A DNA stretch of 64,000 nucleotides from Shewanella sp. KT0246 (GCF_019654955.1 NZ_BPEV01000004.1:105406-169405); one strand, 5' to 3'; numbered from the stretch's first letter, positions 9,421 to 19,065 are shown. Translations and numbers: made by a program. Notes: generated by a model from the letters alone, not told the origin.

Positions 9421-9615
9421 GTAAGTTAAATAATCAAAATTGGCACCTAAAACCTAACAATAATAAGACGCTAAATCGCCTTTATCTACTGGCGGTTAGC
9501 GACTAATTCTGCTTTAATCGGCTAGCTTAGATATCAATCTAGCCATCAATAAACCAATAAGCATGAGCCAACAGAGAAACATAAACTGACCGATAAGTCT
9601 TATCAACAGCGCTCT

Positions 9616-10071
9616 TTGCGAGTCGCTAATTCACCATCATCAATGACGCTACTTATTGTGTTATTGGTACTCTTGTGTCAGTTTTCCACTAGTAGTGCGG
9701 CTTTTTCAGTGCAATACCCTCATGGTGAACACCCATCAGGTAGTCAGGTGAATCATCATCATGGTCATTTTTCTCACGAAGATAACGAACACGCAAATTC
9801 ACCTATCCACCAGCATTCGCACCAAGGCGAATTACGCTTTAATGCGACTGAAACTCAACAAGATATTCTTGAATCTACTGCCACCGATACAGTTTTGCTC
9901 GATAGTACACAAACCGATCACGAACACAGTAGCCATTCACACGCTCCATCACACCCTCCTATAGAGTCTGTATTTGTGGCAGAATTTACTCATACCAGCA
10001 CCATTAGCGATAATAAAACGGCTTATGCTACCGTGCATTACGCGCCACCAATCCCACCACCACATCAATAA
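9616..10071 (+). CDS. Histidine-rich exported protein, probably metal-associated
   Basis: Up to 151 residues with a hydrophobic signal segment (TLLIVLLVLLCQFSTSSAA), followed by a His-rich mature region with clusters such as NHHHGHFSHED and HQHSHQGE, and a proline-rich end (PPIPPPHQ). The pattern of signal peptide, His/Asp spacer and short Pro-rich tail is seen in small proteins heading metal-resistance or metal-uptake operons. It sits upstream of a HupE/UreJ-like gene, which supports a role in binding zinc, nickel, cobalt or copper in the periplasm (inference). The start is uncertain: the frame opens with TTG at 9616, an ATG occurs at 9643, and neither has a clear ribosome binding site. Confidence 0.6.
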   Translation: MRVANSPSSMTLLIVLLVLLCQFSTSSAAFSVQYPHGEHPSGSQVNHHHGHFSHEDNEHANSPIHQHSHQGELRFNATETQQDILESTATDTVLLDSTQTDHEHSSHSHAPSHPPIESVFVAEFTHTSTISDNKTAYATVHYAPPIPPPHQ

Positions 10072-10224
10072 GTCGATAGCCGTTTTAAACGAATCATGAG
10101 TGTGTATCGAATCAAGGTTAAATAACCTCGATAGCTTTCACTCATTTGTGCTGTATCACGTCTAGATTAAGCTGAATTTATCGGCCGTTTACGTAGATAC
10201 TCAATGACTTATTGGAGTAACACA

Positions 10225-10920
10225 ATGAGCCAAATTTTGGCGAATACCTTAAAGATATCTTTGATATTGCTAGGGTTAATGACATCATTTTCAATTTATG
10301 CCCACGGAGTGGATGAAACTACTCGACAGTTTTTAACTCAAAACCAAGGGGTATCAATTCTGCCCTTTATCTATATTGGCGCTAAACATATGGTGACGGG
10401 TTACGATCACTTACTGTTTCTTGTCGGGGTGATTTTCTTTTTATACCGCACCAAAGATGTATTGCTGTATGTCAGCCTATTTACCTTAGGCCACAGTGTT
10501 ACCTTACTCTGGGGCGTATTTAACGACATCAATATTAATGCTTATCTCATTGATGCCATTATCGGATTTTCTATCATCTATAAAGGGTTTGATAATCTTG
10601 GAGGCTTTAAGCGTTTAGTGGGATTTCAGCCTAATACCAAACTCGCTGTGCTGATATTTGGTTTATTCCATGGCTTCGGATTAGCGACAAAAATTCAAGA
10701 ATTTAACCTGCCACAAGAAGGCCTTATTGAGAATATTATCGCGTTTAATGTTGGTGTAGAAATAGGTCAGTTTATGGCATTGGGGTTGGTATTAATCGCC
10801 ATGAGCTTTTGGCGACGTAGTCCCAGCTTTACACGGTTTTCCGTCGCGGCCAACACTGCACTGATGAGTGGCGGCGTCATGCTAGTCGGATTTCAGTTAA
10901 CAGGCTACTTCGTTAACTAA
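10225..10920 (+). CDS. HupE/UreJ-like membrane protein
   Basis: 231 residues with about six or seven membrane segments after a signal-like N-terminus that ends near YAHG. It contains the family's conserved YIGAKHMVTGYDHLLFLVGV stretch, GHSVTLLWG, and FGLFHGFGLA. The HupE/UreJ family is linked to nickel or cobalt (and in some genomes zinc) transport. The conserved His and Asp in the HMVTGYDH segment could line a metal path. The neighbours on both sides (His-rich protein, membrane-anchored protein) fit a metal-handling operon. ATG 10225 has GGAG at 10214-10217. An in-frame ATG at 10204 lacks a site. Confidence 0.8.
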   Translation: MSQILANTLKISLILLGLMTSFSIYAHGVDETTRQFLTQNQGVSILPFIYIGAKHMVTGYDHLLFLVGVIFFLYRTKDVLLYVSLFTLGHSVTLLWGVFNDININAYLIDAIIGFSIIYKGFDNLGGFKRLVGFQPNTKLAVLIFGLFHGFGLATKIQEFNLPQEGLIENIIAFNVGVEIGQFMALGLVLIAMSFWRRSPSFTRFSVAANTALMSGGVMLVGFQLTGYFVN

Positions 10921-10957
10921 CCAATAAGAATAAACAGACAATTTGAAAGGATTTACC

Positions 10958-11569
10958 ATGCAACATTCTGACAATAATGACGTGCAAGTGCAGTCAACCG
11001 CAACGTTAATTAAAGCCTGCGTTACAGCAACTTTAATTGGCTCTGTAGTTCTTTTGATAGCCATATTACCGGCCGAATACAATATCGATCCTACAGGGTT
11101 AGGTAGCGCAGCGGGGCTAACTAAAATAGCTCAAGCTGCCAATTATAAAAACGGTAATGTGCCCGAGATGACTCAAAGTAAAGACATTGAAAAATTAGTG
11201 ATTATTGATGCGCCAACCGTAAGCGAAATTAAACAAAATCGCATCGACGCTGGCACTCGTGCTGATGTCATCGACATTACCATTCCAGCGAATAAAGGCT
11301 TGGAATATAAACTGTTATTAAATCAACATGGTCACTTTGAATATGAGTGGAAAACTGATGGCACAGCATTATTTTTTGACTTCCATGGTGAGCCACAAGG
11401 TGACACCACTGGCTATTACGAAAGCTATGCGATTACGACATCGAATCAAATGAAAGGCTCATTAGTCACCCCATTTGCAGGCAACCATGGTTGGTACTGG
11501 AAGAACAACACCAGCAGCCCAGTCACAGTGACCTTAACCACGAAGGGCACCTATAAAATTAAGGGTTAA
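10958..11569 (+). CDS. Single-pass membrane-anchored periplasmic protein next to hupE
   Basis: 203 residues. A short cytoplasmic tail precedes one membrane helix (about residues 25-43, TATLIGSVVLLIAILPA). A linker and a C-terminal beta-rich periplasmic domain follow, with KGLEYKLLLNQHGHFEYEWKT and AGNHGWYWKNN. Histidines in NQHGHF, DFHGE and AGNHGW could bind metal. Proteins of this type occur beside HupE/UreJ-like genes in marine gammaproteobacteria; no biochemical role is known to me. The GAAAGG site before ATG 10958 sets the start. It is followed by a strong hairpin shared with the convergent cpdB gene. Confidence 0.65.
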   Translation: MQHSDNNDVQVQSTATLIKACVTATLIGSVVLLIAILPAEYNIDPTGLGSAAGLTKIAQAANYKNGNVPEMTQSKDIEKLVIIDAPTVSEIKQNRIDAGTRADVIDITIPANKGLEYKLLLNQHGHFEYEWKTDGTALFFDFHGEPQGDTTGYYESYAITTSNQMKGSLVTPFAGNHGWYWKNNTSSPVTVTLTTKGTYKIKG

Positions 11570-11619
11570 TTAGTTAGAGGAATTTGCACTTATAAATAAG
11601 ATCAATTTAGTGGCAATAA

Positions 11620-11649
11620 AAAGCCCTGCTTATTGCTAAGCAGGGCTTT
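11620..11649. terminator. Bidirectional terminator between the membrane-anchored protein gene and cpdB
   Basis: A perfect 13-base stem (AAAGCCCTGCTTA, 11620-11632, with TAAGCAGGGCTTT, 11637-11649) and a TTGC loop. The T-rich tail is best on the minus strand, so it mainly ends cpdB, but it should also stop the convergent transcript. Confidence 0.88.
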
Positions 11650-11715
11650 GTCGCTTCAGTTAAATGTTTCTAGTATCCATTTAACGTCAGTTGATAAATT
11701 TCTGTCTGCTAAATA

Positions 11716-13845
11716 TTACTTAGCTGCACAGTTGAACTCACCGTTGTAGTCAAAGTTAAAGTTGTAGATAGTGAAACCAGGTGAACCTTCTTTAGTGCCT
11801 TCTTCTTTATCAGTTGAAAGACCAGTAATTTCGTTGGTCGCACAACGGAAACCTTCTTCAACAGTTGCAGAAGCAAATGACACGCTAGTAGTATTTGGCG
11901 CTTCAAGCTGGAATACTTTCGCGTTAGGGAAAGCAAGCTCAGTGCCTTCTTGTTCAGCTAAACGGTCAGCTAAGTAGAACTGAACTAATTCACGGTTAAC
12001 AAACGCAGCTTCTTCTTTTACAAGAGTAGCATTATCAACACCAGGCATGCTTGTATTAGATGCACGGTAATTGTTGGTAATTACATAGATTTCTGCATCA
12101 TCAGCAATTTCAACACCGCCGTAAGTCAGGCTTGTTAACTGCTCATTTTCAGTTTCTGTGAAGCCAGAGTCTTCAATGATAAACTTAGACTCATTTTCAA
12201 CGTTAACAGTGTACTTAAGTAAACCTTCACCCTCTTCGCTGAATCCACCAAAGAATGCGTCAAAGTTATAACCAGGGAATTCTTCTACTAAGAAGGTTTC
12301 ACCAGCAGATAAAGGTAGGCTACGGTAGGCATTAGAGTTAACCCACTCGATCCAACGCTTCATATCTGCACCAGTCATTTTTAAAACGGCTGGAGTGTTG
12401 TTATCAAATACATAGATATCAGCAACAGATGCGTTAGTTAGCTCACCTTCTTGAATGTTGGTGTAGTCTTCAGGGCCGTTACGACCAGACTTAAATGGCG
12501 CTGATACTGATAGGAATAACGCATCTTCAGATGCATCAGCAAACTCACCTTCAGCTTTCCACTTGTTTAGTTGATGAAGCTGAGCTTCATTCACTACTTG
12601 AATTGATAAATCAGGCACTACTTGTGGGAAGAAGCTGTTCATGTTGACGTCGATTTCTGCAATCGTTTCAGCCATAAACTCAACTGTACCTTCATGTTCA
12701 GTGACAACTAAATCTTCAATTGCACCATCAGAACCTTCAACTAAAGAGCGAAGCTCTGCCGTTGAATGGTTATGATCTACAGACCAAGTTTCACCATCAT
12801 CATTAGAGGTAAGTTTTAAATCAATAACACCTAGTTTCGCGCCCCAATAACCAGGCATAACAGCAGGAATGCCATTAATTAGACCTTTTTCAGCGTCAAC
12901 ACCTGGGATATCACCGTATTCACCAGTTGAGTTAGGGAAGTCACGATGATCGTGGCCGAACATAATGGCATCAATATCGTCAACATGCGCTAAATGAAGA
13001 GAAGCATTTTCAGCAAACTCATCATCATTGTTGTTCAAACCTGAATGCGGGATTGCAACAATCACGTCTGCGCCTTCAGCTTTCATCATTGGTACATAAT
13101 ATTCAGCTGTTTTCTTAATATCAGAAACAACAACATTACAGACTAAGTGAGATGCATCCCAACCCATGATATCTGGTGGAGTGAAACCAATCACACCCAC
13201 TTTTACAGTATGTGCTTGACCATCATCTGCTATGAATTCGCGCTCTAAAATCACGTATGGGTCATATAAACCTTCAGCTTTATCGTAGAAATCTTCTGTA
13301 ATGCGAACTTCACACTCATCAGTTGCATTGCTCACTTTTTCTAACGAGTCATCAGTTTTCCAAACGTTGGCAGCAACATATGGGAACTCTGAACCTTTAA
13401 GTGCTTCATCTAAGTATTCAAGACCATAGTTAAATTCATGGTTACCTAAGTTAGCAGCGTCATACTCTAAGTGGTTCATTGCTTTGTAAACAGGGTGAGT
13501 TTCACCTTTAAGGTGATCAGCCCCAAGCGCCGCCATGTAATCGCCCATTGGGCTACCTTGGATTAAGTCACCGTTGTCAAACAACATGCTATTAGCCACT
13601 TCTTTGCGCGTTTCTGCAATCACTAAAGAAGTACGTGCTAAGCCCCATTCAGGTAAGTTAGCTTCGTTATCAGCTTGGCTAACAAAGTAATTGTAAGGCA
13701 TTACGTTTGTATGGATATCAGTGGTTTCCATTAAACGAAGATCGATACTAATAGTATCTTTTTTATCGTCAGATGAATTACTACAACCAACTAGTGCTGC
13801 TGCAACGCTTGAAACAAGAAGAAGCTTCTTAGCATTAAATTTCAT
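11716..13845 (-). CDS. cpdB: 2',3'-cyclic-nucleotide 2'-phosphodiesterase / 3'-nucleotidase, lipoprotein form
   Basis: 709 residues. A lipoprotein signal peptide with lipobox LVGC (Cys21) is followed by a calcineurin-like metallophosphoesterase domain. Its metal-binding motifs are METTDIHTN, NGDLIQGSP, GNHEFNYG, PHSG and FGHDHRDF. A 5'-nucleotidase C-terminal domain holds the substrate-binding region (APFKSGRNG, TNNYRA). The closest family is CpdB, which recycles extracytoplasmic nucleotides to nucleosides. E. coli CpdB is a soluble periplasmic protein, so lipid anchoring here is a difference. The strong GGAG site before position 13845 fixes the start; an upstream ATG at 13878 is not supported. 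Nucleosides released could feed the nucleoside hydrolase at 20415-21347. Confidence 0.85.
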   Translation of the reverse strand: MKFNAKKLLLVSSVAAALVGCSNSSDDKKDTISIDLRLMETTDIHTNVMPYNYFVSQADNEANLPEWGLARTSLVIAETRKEVANSMLFDNGDLIQGSPMGDYMAALGADHLKGETHPVYKAMNHLEYDAANLGNHEFNYGLEYLDEALKGSEFPYVAANVWKTDDSLEKVSNATDECEVRITEDFYDKAEGLYDPYVILEREFIADDGQAHTVKVGVIGFTPPDIMGWDASHLVCNVVVSDIKKTAEYYVPMMKAEGADVIVAIPHSGLNNNDDEFAENASLHLAHVDDIDAIMFGHDHRDFPNSTGEYGDIPGVDAEKGLINGIPAVMPGYWGAKLGVIDLKLTSNDDGETWSVDHNHSTAELRSLVEGSDGAIEDLVVTEHEGTVEFMAETIAEIDVNMNSFFPQVVPDLSIQVVNEAQLHQLNKWKAEGEFADASEDALFLSVSAPFKSGRNGPEDYTNIQEGELTNASVADIYVFDNNTPAVLKMTGADMKRWIEWVNSNAYRSLPLSAGETFLVEEFPGYNFDAFFGGFSEEGEGLLKYTVNVENESKFIIEDSGFTETENEQLTSLTYGGVEIADDAEIYVITNNYRASNTSMPGVDNATLVKEEAAFVNRELVQFYLADRLAEQEGTELAFPNAKVFQLEAPNTTSVSFASATVEEGFRCATNEITGLSTDKEEGTKEGSPGFTIYNFNFDYNGEFNCAAK

Positions 13846-14855
13846 GTTTACTCCAAAGGATTGTTTGATTTCTTTCACTCAAATCATTACCGCCTATTTA
13901 AGAATTAACTAATTTCCAAATAAAGCAGTAACTATTAACTAATTTTGTTGACGCTATTAAAAACGTCCATAAATTAAATAAAATTAATAAACAAGTAAAG
14001 AGAACAACGAATCTAAAAAAGAAGTAAATTAACAATAAATCACCCAATTAATTCCACAATAGCTTTTAATAAAGAAATAAAAGCAAAATATAAAACTACA
14101 TAAAAAGCACAAATTACAGTCAATAAAATCCACCAGTAAAGTTACAAAAATATTAAACCAAGTAAGAATAATTTATTAAAAATGACGTAAAGATGTTTTT
14201 AAAGTTAAATCTATCTGAGTTAGCCATAAAATCTTAAGTATTCACAAAAGGATAAATATCGACCAACAGCCAGTTTAATGTCCCCCTGAATGAACACACC
14301 CACAAAGAAGGCAACAAAAACCAAAAAAAACATAATGATAAATAGGAACGCAGAATTTAAAAGTTACATAAAATTTAGTTTATAGTAATTTTATTTTTCT
14401 CAAAATAATAAAGAAACATCATTTGCAGATATTTTAAACAATAAATATTGGGGCGAAAGATAGAAATGATCATTAACTTTCAGTTCTGACTGAATCATTA
14501 ACGATTGTAAAAATTGAATTGGGCCAAATTCAACAGTATAAATAACAGAATTTAGATTATTTAATTTTTATATAACACGCAGCTTTAACATTGGCACAAA
14601 GTAAACTCTGCACACAAAAAACCAGTAGAAAACCTTTTGGCAACATTTCACTATAAAAATCAAAATAATATATGCCATTTTTATTTCAAGTTTAATAGCC
14701 AATGTCGAACATGAAAAATTAATCATTATAATATTATTATGTTCTCATATTTACCTTTCGAACAAATGCAATAAACTAAAAACTAAAACTAACAATCCAT
14801 AATTAAGAACACTGTTATCATAGAAGGAACTAAAGAGTAAATAAGAGTTGAATGA
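13846..14855. other. AT-rich gene-free region of about 1 kb
   Basis: No reading frame with coding character was found on either strand. The base composition is clearly more AT-rich than its neighbours. It presumably contains the cpdB promoter near its left end. Local structure includes a small hairpin (TTCAGT 14479-14484 with ACTGAA 14489-14494) flanked by two direct copies of CATTAAC. No repeat, tRNA or known RNA was recognised. Confidence 0.5.
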
Positions 14856-14937
14856 CACAAAAAATAAAACCACTACTAAATAGATTAATAGTGGCTTTAT
14901 ATATTAAGTTAGCGACAGGTTTAACGCACTAACTTAA
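14856..14937 (-). terminator. Two hairpins downstream of the DUF3144 gene
   Basis: Reading the minus strand, the first hairpin is formed by 14925-14937 with 14904-14914 (11 pairs with one bulge). The second is formed by TAGTGG complement pairing at 14870-14875 and 14889-14894, followed by a long T-rich tract (14857-14869). The second has terminator form and should end the DUF3144 transcript. Confidence 0.6.
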
Positions 14938-14945
14938 ATAGGGTC

Positions 14946-15251
14946 TTACTTTTGTGTTTTGCGGTATTGGTCGAAATTAGCAATATAGTCATCCATATTA
15001 CCTTCAAGCATCTTGCGATACTCTTCAACGTAATATTCCATCATTTCTGATTTTTTCTGCTGCATTTGTTCTGCCGAAGAAAAACCTGTTGAACCAAACC
15101 AAGCATTATATCGAGTTAATGCATACATAAATGAAGCACTAATTTCACCAGTCTTAGTTTCAGGATCTTGGTTATGGTTATTGGCAACTTGAATGATTTC
15201 GTTAGCGCGATCGAAAAAAGCCTTATTTGGCATTTGGTTTGATTCTGACAT
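14946..15251 (-). CDS. DUF3144 family small cytoplasmic protein
   Basis: 101 residues without signal peptide or membrane segment. The core pattern FFDRANEIIQVANNHN, then GEISASFMYALTRYNAWFGS, matches what I know of DUF3144, a small helical family of unknown function in proteobacteria. The charged C-terminus (EEYRKMLEGNMDDYIANFDQY) may form a helix. The start is set by AGGGAC a few bases before the ATG ending at 15251; a longer frame reaching 15317 has no ribosome binding site and poor N-terminal sequence. Monocistronic with its own terminator. Confidence 0.75.
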   Translation of the reverse strand: MSESNQMPNKAFFDRANEIIQVANNHNQDPETKTGEISASFMYALTRYNAWFGSTGFSSAEQMQQKKSEMMEYYVEEYRKMLEGNMDDYIANFDQYRKTQK

Positions 15252-15597
15252 GCTTAGGTCCCTAATAATGAGATAGTAATAAGACAATAATGAGCCGACA
15301 TATTTCCGGCGAGCCATATCTTTAGTGAGATTAACCTACGTGCTTTTACGCCTTCAAACCGTAATATTGTTCACACTCTGCAGTTGTAAGGGTTGATAAC
15401 TGTGACCCGCATCATTTTGTTGGCAATCAATCTCTATTTTACTCAGTTTACAACCCTGAATTTCAACTACCACAAATCAAGCTTAAGCTGTTGATCATAT
15501 CAGGCAATTCAGAATGAACTGAGTTTTCATAAACCAGCAACTAAAGTTAGTGACAAAGGTTAATAGCAAAGATTAGTTGCTTAGACTAACCACTCGT
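15252..15597. other. Intergenic region between the DUF3144 and patatin genes
   Basis: About 345 bases between two minus-strand genes. It should hold the DUF3144 promoter and the end of the patatin transcript. I saw no convincing terminator hairpin, repeat or small gene. Confidence 0.4.
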
Positions 15598-17934
15598 TTA
15601 AAAGGTTTTACCTAAAGTTAAATAGACTGTTTTATGATGCTGATCGTTAAAGCCTATTCCGAGTACTGCAGGTCCGAATTCTGTTTCAGTGCCAATAAAA
15701 ATACTCGACGCATATATCAAATCATCTAAATCGCGCTCATTTTTAAATTGCCAAACATTACCAGCTTCAGCCGATGCACCGATATAAATAGGTATAGCTT
15801 TCCCCCCTATCCCATGCCAGTCAATTCGGTATTGATATACCAGTGAACCGTAAGCAAGTTGTGACCCTACAAGCGCATCATTATGTAAGCCTGATAAATT
15901 GAGAAAACCACCGAGTTTTTGGGTATGTATAAGGCTAATTTGATTGCTATCAGTTCCACTAAGATTGACTTTACCGATGACAGTATGCTGATTAATACTT
16001 TGAGCATGTTTAAGGACAAAATCATAATTGAACAGTTCAGTATCACCTAACACCTCCCCTAATAAAGGAATAATGACAGGATCTAACTGATCTTTGTTAA
16101 AGGCACCTTTCAAGTAAAGCAAAGTACCTTCACTCGGAAAACTATAACTGTCTAAAGAATCATAACTTATCAGCGCAAAGCTTGAATAGGTATCATAGTC
16201 GATATCTAATTTAAGCGACGAAGCCCCCTCAATACTGCCGGTTTCAGCCGAAAATCCGAGTTCAAAAATCATGTTGTTAGCCACATTAAACCCAAGTGCC
16301 ATACTCAGGTTATGAGCAGTATTATCGGTGCTTAAACCGCGTTCATTGTCCCAGTAATAGAGTTGCTCTTCTTGGGTAAGTTGATAGCGAGTTTTCCAAT
16401 AATATGTATCTAAGTCATCTAATGGTAAACGGTATTCTGCAGCCAAGAGTTTTTCGCGACCTGAAGTAAGCTCCAAACGTAACTGTCCATCGGTGCCTGC
16501 GACGTTATTCATCGAATACATCAAATCAAGTTTGAGATCCGACACCTCAGCAAAGTCTTCTTCCCAGGAAAAACCGATATCAAAAAAATTGGGACCCCAG
16601 CTTTTTCGCTGTGTTTTTAGTATCAACTCTTTGCCATCATTTGCATGATCTATCGTTTCTACTTCTACCCGCTCAAACTCATTTAGCGCATACACTCGGT
16701 CAACTGCCGCTACAATATCCTCAGTATCAGGGTTATCGCCAGCTGAAACGGCTAAAGCGGACTCGATTTGTTTCGTGTTCACTTTACTGTTATTCACGAG
16801 TGTCACTTGAGTAATAGGTTGCTGCTGAAAATCCAGTAAAGCATGCTTATAGGCTAAACGCTGTGATTGATACTCTTGATAATATTCAGCGCTTAATTGA
16901 AGTGGTAATAATTGCTGCTTTAAAGAGGTAGCCGCTTGCTCACCTTTAATAAACCCAAGGGGCATAGTGCTGAAATCCGTAGTGTCTAACTCACTGATGT
17001 CAGGACGAATAAGAATATCTTGGGGTTGAAGGTTGTCGATTTGCTCTAGTGCATTCGCGCGAGTCATAATCGTCGATAACTGACCGAGTATGGCAAAGCT
17101 GTCTTTTAGCTGTTCCTTTGGCGCAAGTTCAGCGCCGATATCAATAGCAATCACGACATCTGCGCCCATTTCTCTGACTGTATCAGCAGGCATGTTACTT
17201 ACCATTCCTCCATCGGCAAGGTACTTACCGTCGATTTCAACGGGCTGCAAAATACCCGGCACAGAAGCCGATGCATGCATTGCAGTGAGCAAATTACCCG
17301 ACTCAAGCACCACCGCATTACCTGTACTGATATCTGTCGCAATCGCTTTAAATGGAATAGCTAACTCATCAAACGACTTCTGCTGAGGCACTACCCCTGC
17401 GGAGCGAATATATAAATTCCCCATCGTTTGCCCACGCAGTACCCCCTGAGGCATGAGGAGTTCCCCATCTAACGAGCCAAACTCGAAGGGTAAATTAAAG
17501 CGGTCAAAATCCTGTTTATCATGATAATTTAGCGCCTTGCGAGGCACGTTGTCGTCAAAGCCACTAGTCCAATCTAAGCCTAACATGATGTTTTCAATAT
17601 CATCGGCGCTATAACCCAATGCGTATAACCCGCCAACATATGCACCAATGCTGGTTCCTGCAATGTAATCTATCGCTATGTTATTGGCTTCTAAGTAACG
17701 CAGCACACCAACATGTGCAGCCCCTTTAGCACCACCGCCACTGAGCGCCAGCCCCACTTTTAATCTAGGTGTAACGGATGAACCCAGTAAAGGAGGTTCA
17801 GCTTGAGATATAGAGTTATTAGCTACCACTTCAAGCTCTTGGCCAGATACTTGCGGTAAATAACAACTAAAGACCAAAACTATACATTTTGTACAAAGGG
17901 CTAATGCTTTTTGCCACCAAGAAATTTGTTTCAA
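15598..17934 (-). CDS. Patatin-like phospholipase fused to an outer-membrane beta-barrel (PlpD/type Vd-like)
   Basis: 778 residues. After a signal peptide, the patatin domain has the oxyanion motif GGGAKG (66-71), the nucleophile elbow GTSIG (Ser95) and the DGG motif of the catalytic Asp near residue 240. A POTRA-like segment follows around residues 370-440 (ITQVTLVNNSKVNTKQIESA), then a surface-antigen/Omp85-type barrel ending in an aromatic strand (VYLTLGKTF). This is the architecture of PlpD, a type Vd autotransporter with phospholipase A activity. Here it is predicted to sit in the outer membrane with the lipase domain either outside or in the periplasm. The start is TTG at 17932-17934, with AAGGTG upstream. 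Confidence 0.88.
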   Translation of the reverse strand: MKQISWWQKALALCTKCIVLVFSCYLPQVSGQELEVVANNSISQAEPPLLGSSVTPRLKVGLALSGGGAKGAAHVGVLRYLEANNIAIDYIAGTSIGAYVGGLYALGYSADDIENIMLGLDWTSGFDDNVPRKALNYHDKQDFDRFNLPFEFGSLDGELLMPQGVLRGQTMGNLYIRSAGVVPQQKSFDELAIPFKAIATDISTGNAVVLESGNLLTAMHASASVPGILQPVEIDGKYLADGGMVSNMPADTVREMGADVVIAIDIGAELAPKEQLKDSFAILGQLSTIMTRANALEQIDNLQPQDILIRPDISELDTTDFSTMPLGFIKGEQAATSLKQQLLPLQLSAEYYQEYQSQRLAYKHALLDFQQQPITQVTLVNNSKVNTKQIESALAVSAGDNPDTEDIVAAVDRVYALNEFERVEVETIDHANDGKELILKTQRKSWGPNFFDIGFSWEEDFAEVSDLKLDLMYSMNNVAGTDGQLRLELTSGREKLLAAEYRLPLDDLDTYYWKTRYQLTQEEQLYYWDNERGLSTDNTAHNLSMALGFNVANNMIFELGFSAETGSIEGASSLKLDIDYDTYSSFALISYDSLDSYSFPSEGTLLYLKGAFNKDQLDPVIIPLLGEVLGDTELFNYDFVLKHAQSINQHTVIGKVNLSGTDSNQISLIHTQKLGGFLNLSGLHNDALVGSQLAYGSLVYQYRIDWHGIGGKAIPIYIGASAEAGNVWQFKNERDLDDLIYASSIFIGTETEFGPAVLGIGFNDQHHKTVYLTLGKTF

Positions 17935-18492
17935 TTGAACAACACCTTAAAAATTTGAAGGCGCTATTTTACGAGAGAACATGATGAGGAAATAAGGAGT
18001 GTTTACGAGTTTTATTGTCTCGATAATCAATACAATAAATGCGACATGCTGTTATCTAAAGCTCACACTTTACTATTAGATAGTGAACTTTGCGGATTGA
18101 TTACCTATTCAATAATGAGTGATACGAGTAAAACCTGCAAAATAGTCTTAATACATATCACATTTAGGACAAGCAAAATTAACAAGCGTACTGTTTAAGC
18201 ACAAATTCAGCTTTAATTTCTGGCTCTTTATTACAGTCTAGCTTGGTATGACAAAAATACTTCACTATGAAAGCCACCAGCCAACACCAAATAAAAAATA
18301 CATTATTTACAGTAAGATAAAGTTATAATTTAATTTACATTTGGCGACCGATAGCATTTACATATCTCTATTTAAGTAATTTATCTTCGTTAACGTATTA
18401 TTTATTTTAATAGTGAGATCTAGAACACTAGAACTGAGCGAACACATGTACTCATAATACTTCATTAGCAATATTGACCATTGGAGTTTGTA
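17935..18492. other. Divergent intergenic region, AT-rich
   Basis: About 560 bases between the patatin gene (minus) and the TM2-domain gene (plus). It should hold both promoters. A minus-strand frame at 18179-18265 looks slightly coding-like but has no ATG and no ribosome binding site. Nothing else was recognised. Confidence 0.4.
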
Positions 18493-18825
18493 ATGCCTCA
18501 GATAGCTTGTTCACAATGCAGCCAAAAAATCGATTCTAACCACATTACCTGCCCTCAATGTCAGGCGATTCAGGGGTTAGAAGCACTTTCAGGCATTGAC
18601 CCCAATATTCGTATTAAGAATCAAAAGTTTGCAATATGGTTTGGTTTCTTATTCGGCGGCTTAGGTTTGCATAAGTTCTATTTAGGCCAACATCTAAAAG
18701 GCAGCCTTTACTTAGTGTTCAGTTGGACTTTAGTGCCAATGGTCATGGGCTGGGTTGATTCAATTCGCACTATGAAGATGAGCTCATTTAATTTTGAACA
18801 GCGGTACAGCAAACGGGCTATTTAG
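18493..18825 (+). CDS. TM2-domain membrane protein with N-terminal zinc ribbon
   Basis: 110 residues. The N-terminus has two Cys pairs (CSQC and CPQC, about residues 6-24) that look like a small zinc ribbon. A linker leads to a TM2 domain: two hydrophobic helices (FAIWFGFLFGGLGLHKFYLG, then LYLVFSWTLVPMVMGWVDSI) with the family's G-x-x-G-x-H-x-F-Y and D motifs. TM2 proteins are small membrane proteins of uncertain function. TTGGAG lies just before ATG 18493, so an in-frame TTG at 18481 is not the start. A terminator follows. Confidence 0.82.
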   Translation: MPQIACSQCSQKIDSNHITCPQCQAIQGLEALSGIDPNIRIKNQKFAIWFGFLFGGLGLHKFYLGQHLKGSLYLVFSWTLVPMVMGWVDSIRTMKMSSFNFEQRYSKRAI

Positions 18826-18876
18826 CTCATTGTTTTTAAGCTTTTTAGTTAGCACTCATTTGCATCAACTGTCATC

Positions 18877-18909
18877 AACGCCTTGTTAAAAACTAATGAG
18901 GCGTTTTTA
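18877..18909 (+). terminator. Terminator after the TM2-domain gene
   Basis: AACGCCT (18877-18883) pairs with AGGCGTT (18899-18905), followed by further T residues. Moderate stem with a 15-base loop. Confidence 0.65.
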
Positions 18910-19065
18910 ATCTTCACTGTATTAAAGCACCCTTCTTTACCCGCATATTTTTTGCTACCTAGATCGCTAAACCATTCAAACTTATCCCTTTGTGAAACTT
19001 CATAGTGCTATAGTGACTTTAGCTTTAAAGCAAAGAGTTTCAATTAACCATTTCAAGGATTGCCT

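Noticed and set aside
9563..9589. Small frame MSQQRNIN upstream of the His-rich gene as a leader peptide
   Set aside because: Only eight codons, no ribosome binding site and no associated structure.
14588..14615. TTGGCAC followed by TGCAC, resembling a sigma-54 promoter
   Set aside because: The GG-to-GC spacing is about 15 rather than 10 bases, and no gene starts downstream.
18179..18265. Minus-strand frame of 28 codons with slightly coding-like composition and GTG at its start
   Set aside because: No ATG, no ribosome binding site, and short enough to occur by chance in AT-rich DNA.
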